From the NCBI RefSeq assembly GCF_014202995.1, contig NZ_JACHIA010000001.1, positions 124,001-188,000 of the forward strand: a stretch of 64,000 nucleotides of DNA, written 5' to 3'. The translations under genes were made by a program, and so were the position numbers. This DNA comes from Longimicrobium terrae. GTDB taxonomy: Bacteria; Gemmatimonadota; Gemmatimonadetes; Longimicrobiales; Longimicrobiaceae. Under the pieces are notes generated by a model that made no database searches, was not told the origin of the DNA, and saw nothing but the letters and a program-made list of their open reading frames with translations. Of the stretch, positions 61,870 through 64,000 are shown one piece after another (within the stretch, counting starts at the first letter, position 1; each line of letters opens with the position of its first letter).

Positions 61870-61909
61870 GTTCACTGTGAACTTCGTTCTTCTCTCCGAT
61901 GTGGAAGCG

Positions 61910-62638
61910 ATGACTGATTCCATTGAGCGCGGCGGCCGGTCCGCGCACGTATACGATGGCCTGCGCGACCTGATCGTGCGCGGCGGGCTGGCGCCGGGCG
62001 CGCGCGTGGTGGAGCAGGAGGTTGCGGCGCGGATGGGCGTGGGGCGCACGCCGGTGCGCGAAGCGCTTCAGCTTCTGCTCACGGAAGGCTATCTGGTCGC
62101 CTCGGAGGGCGGGCGCCGGCAGCTTGCCGTCGCCCCGCTGCGCGACGAGGACGTGGAAGAGCTGTTCGGGTTGATCGCCGACCTGGAAGCCGCCGCCGTG
62201 CGCAAGATCAGCGAACTGGATGAGACGAGCCGGGCCACCCTGGCCGCCTCGCTGGGAGACGCCAACGACCTCTTTGGATCGACGGTGGCGCAGGTGCCGC
62301 TGGACCTGGACGGCGCGTACGAAACACACAAGGCGTTTCACGCCACGCTGACAGATTCACTCGCAGGGCCGCGGCTGGCGTGGCTGCTGGGGATGGTTCG
62401 CCCGCAGGTGGGGCGATACGAGTACGTGTACGGCGCGCTGCTGGAGGGCGCGCTGGGCGTGGCCACGAACGAACACGAGGACATCGTCGCCGCCGTGCGA
62501 GAGGGGGATGCCGTCCGCGTGGAGGCCGCCCTCCGCCACAACTGGCGGAACGCGAGCAGCCGCCTGCGCGGCGCCATCCGCCGGGTGCCGTCCGCTCCCG
62601 AAGCGGACACGGACGCGACTTCTCCCCCGGACGCCTGA
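61910..62638 (+). CDS. GntR-family regulator, FCD type
   Basis: A 242-residue regulator: winged helix with VYDGLRDLIVRGGLAPGARVVEQEVAARMGVGRTPVREALQLLLTEGYL, then an all-helical FCD ligand domain (VEELFGLIADLEAAAVRKI, DGAYETHKAFHATL, EHEDIVAAVREGDAVRVEAALRHNW) with the metal-binding Asp/His positions (AYETHKAFH, HxxI). FCD regulators sense organic acids. ATG at 61910 was preferred to the frame start at 61853. The target is unknown. Confidence 0.9.
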   Translation: MTDSIERGGRSAHVYDGLRDLIVRGGLAPGARVVEQEVAARMGVGRTPVREALQLLLTEGYLVASEGGRRQLAVAPLRDEDVEELFGLIADLEAAAVRKISELDETSRATLAASLGDANDLFGSTVAQVPLDLDGAYETHKAFHATLTDSLAGPRLAWLLGMVRPQVGRYEYVYGALLEGALGVATNEHEDIVAAVREGDAVRVEAALRHNWRNASSRLRGAIRRVPSAPEADTDATSPPDA

Positions 62639-62646
62639 CGCGCGGC

Positions 62647-63402
62647 TCAGGACTCCGCGCGGATGCGGCGGATCACGAGCGCCCGCGGCTCGTGGAGCAC
62701 GGGGCGCGTCATCCACCGGGGCCACCACGCGTTCGCCATCACGTACATCGGCTGATGCGGAACGCCGTCCGTCCACCGCTGCATCTCCTCGCCATCTACG
62801 GCGAAGCGCACCTCGCCGGGGCGCCACTCGATGCGGTACTCGTGATGGTCCGCGGCGGGATCGAAGGCAAGCGGCAGCGTGGCGGTGTGCGTCTGGACGC
62901 CGGCCACCCAAGTGGTGAACATCACCGTCCGGCCGCCGTCGTTGGGGATCTCGATGTCCAGCTCGTCCGACTCGTCGCTGCCGCCCTGGTAGAGAAAGAG
63001 GGCGGAGATGGAGCCGGGTGCCAGCGGTGTCCGCATCCGTGCGCTGTAAGTGCCATACCCGAAGCGCTCCGCCGACCGAAGTTCCCCGCCGTCACGCGCG
63101 CCCGGTGCGAGGACGAGCGACACCCCGCCGTCGCCGGTCCGCACGTTGTCCGCCCGCACCGAGCCACTGCCCAGCGGGTGCGTGTCCAGCCTCCAGCGTG
63201 CCGCATCCAGCGCATCGCCGCCCGTCACCCCGCCGAAATCGTCGTCGAACCCGCGATCATTCATCCGCAGCCCCATCCCGTTCCCGTCATCCACCGAATC
63301 GTACGACGTCCCGCTCGCAATCCGCGCTCCCGGCGGGGAGCGAAGGTGATCGCGATCGAGTGAAAAGACAAAGCCACCCCGGTCGTCTGCGCGGCTTTCC
63401 AT
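62647..63402 (-). CDS. Glycoside hydrolase family 16-like protein
   Basis: A 251-residue beta-sandwich protein: FGYGTYSARMRTPLAPGSISALFLYQGG, the GH16 catalytic motif as DELDIEIP (E-x-D-x-E intact, near 144), TWVAGVQTHTATLPLAFDPAADHHEYRIEWRPGEVRFAVDGEEMQRW. GH16 enzymes cleave beta-1,3/1,4 glucans, agar or similar glycans. No signal peptide is visible; the first ~45 residues look unlike the family, and starts at 63276 or 63264 would remove them. It converges on the FCD regulator gene. Confidence 0.85.
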   Translation of the reverse strand: MESRADDRGGFVFSLDRDHLRSPPGARIASGTSYDSVDDGNGMGLRMNDRGFDDDFGGVTGGDALDAARWRLDTHPLGSGSVRADNVRTGDGGVSLVLAPGARDGGELRSAERFGYGTYSARMRTPLAPGSISALFLYQGGSDESDELDIEIPNDGGRTVMFTTWVAGVQTHTATLPLAFDPAADHHEYRIEWRPGEVRFAVDGEEMQRWTDGVPHQPMYVMANAWWPRWMTRPVLHEPRALVIRRIRAES

Positions 63403-63483
63403 GATCCATCACCCAATGGCCTCGAAAAGCGGCATCGATCCAGGTTTGGCGTGGACCAATGCTGATCACCATCGACAGCATCC

Positions 63484-63531
63484 TTGACGAAACCGGTGCA
63501 CCTCACTAGTGTATTAGTTAACCAGTACACT
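63484..63531 (+). promoter_or_regulatory. YtrA-type promoter and operator
   Basis: TTGACG (63484-63489), 17-base spacer, TAGTGT (63507-63512). Overlapping the -10 is a 24-base imperfect palindrome at 63508-63531 with half-sites AGTGTATTAGTT and AACCAGTACACT (10 of 12 positions symmetric). This is the AGTGTA-N12-TACACT layout known for YtrA-family repressors, so the regulator gene just downstream should repress itself. Confidence 0.78.
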
Positions 63532-63549
63532 GGATCACAAGGAACCCGC

Positions 63550-63945
63550 GTGCAGATCTCCATCAACACGGCCGATCCCCGGCCGATCTACGTTCAGATC
63601 ATGGACGAAGTGCGGCGCGCCATCGTTCTGGGATCGCTGCGGCCCGAAGATCCGCTTCCCTCCGTCCGCCACCTTTCCTCCGATCTCCGCGTGAACCCGA
63701 ACACCGTCGCGCAGGCCTACCGCGAACTGGAGCGGGCGGGCACCGTCTACGTGCGCCGGGGCCAGGGCACCTTTGTGGCCCAGACCGGCGCGGGAGAGGC
63801 CGAACGCCGCGACATGGTGCGCGGCGTGGCGGAAAGGGCGCTGGTAGAGGCGCACCGCAGCGGCGTCAGCGCCCAAGAACTGATCGAGGCCATCCGCGAA
63901 GCAGCGGCATCGCGCGAACTTCCCACCCTGGCAGGCCAGTCATGA
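63550..63945 (+). CDS. GntR-family regulator, YtrA type
   Basis: A 131-residue regulator: PIYVQIMDEVRRAIVLGSLRPEDPLPSVRHLSSDLRVNPNTVAQAYRELERAGTVYVRRGQGTFVA is the complete YtrA-type winged helix, followed by a short dimerising helical tail (SAQELIEAIREAA). YtrA repressors control the ABC transporter encoded next to them. GTG at 63550 has AAGGA upstream; the TTG at 63484 is the -35 box and was rejected as the start. The stop overlaps the next start codon (ATGA). Confidence 0.9.
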   Translation: MQISINTADPRPIYVQIMDEVRRAIVLGSLRPEDPLPSVRHLSSDLRVNPNTVAQAYRELERAGTVYVRRGQGTFVAQTGAGEAERRDMVRGVAERALVEAHRSGVSAQELIEAIREAAASRELPTLAGQS

Positions 63946-64000
63946 GCACTCCCCTTCCCACCCGCCTGGACGGCGTGCCGCTGGCCGTCCGTACGCAGAA
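63942..64000 (+). CDS. Partial CDS, probably an ABC transporter subunit
   Basis: Only the first 19 codons are in the window (MSTPLPTRLDGVPLAVRTQ). It overlaps the YtrA-type gene by four bases. By analogy with ytr operons it should encode an ABC ATP-binding protein, but the visible part has no motif. Confidence 0.5.
   Translation, partial: MSTPLPTRLDGVPLAVRTQ

Noticed and set aside
1-64000. tRNA, rRNA, transposase or integrase genes
   Set aside because: No cloverleaf, conserved rRNA segment, DDE/tyrosine recombinase motif or insertion-sequence ends were recognised by reading; a tRNAscan or HMM search would be decisive.

Overview
The window is high-GC DNA from a diderm bacterium. It carries LptD, a full Tol-Pal set, TatC, a heptosyltransferase, many lipoproteins and LysM/TolA-type envelope proteins. 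Together with the urocanate hydratase/histidase pair, YtrA-type regulation and many short repetitive intergenic arrays, this fits Gemmatimonadota, perhaps Longimicrobiaceae. That assignment is inference from gene content; no rRNA gene lies in the window.

Layout. (1) 1-7258: a Wadjet anti-plasmid locus (jetA 3' end, jetB, jetC, jetD; DUF2397/DUF2398/TIGR02680/DUF2399 families, i.e. the type II set). Facing it is a lower-GC two-TM protein gene with its own promoter. (2) 8.8-11.3 kb: three secreted or anchored proteins, one CsgG-like. (3) 11.5-19.4 kb: a heptosyltransferase, two tiny DUF4254-like proteins, a ParE/antitoxin pair, a lipoprotein amidohydrolase, a patatin phospholipase, a DUF72 protein and a GAF-domain pair. 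(4) 19.6-25.1 kb: an ABC ATPase with a disordered tail and a permease fused to an M1 aminopeptidase. (5) 25.3-29.3 kb: hutU, a Uma2-type endonuclease and hutH. (6) 29.7-44.3 kb, minus strand: a fibronectin-like lipoprotein, then the core envelope/heme block read from the right as LysM protein, hemX-like, siroheme synthase, hemA, tolQ, tolR, tolA, tolB, pal, cpoB, nrdR, tatC, lptD. (7) 44.7-49.7 kb: a Cys/His/Met-rich lipoprotein, a DyP peroxidase with a small partner, and a frameshifted winged-helix gene. (8) 50.1-59.9 kb: an eight-gene glycan-type operon (two SDR epimerases, an MDR dehydrogenase, a Gfo/Idh oxidoreductase, a GT4 and three tandem CgeB-like glycosyltransferases), plus a small ORF. 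(9) 60.3-64 kb: a Leu/Glu-type dehydrogenase, a DUF2513 protein, an FCD-GntR regulator, a GH16 protein and a YtrA-type regulator with a clear operator.

Genes in a block usually overlap by 1-19 bases (ATGA, GTGA, TGATG), so most blocks should be co-transcribed. Strong hairpins separate the blocks. Several promoters with exact 17-base spacers can be read directly.

The least explained material is: the 2-TM gene beside Wadjet; the families of short tandem intergenic repeats (9-bp CGCGGAGGT, 10-bp AGTRCGWRAG, 8-bp GGATCGGC and 11-bp GGGAATA types), some of which enter coding sequence; the glycan operon with a hairpin terminator just before an internal gene; and the His/Met repeat lipoprotein. No tRNA, rRNA, CRISPR array or transposase was seen.
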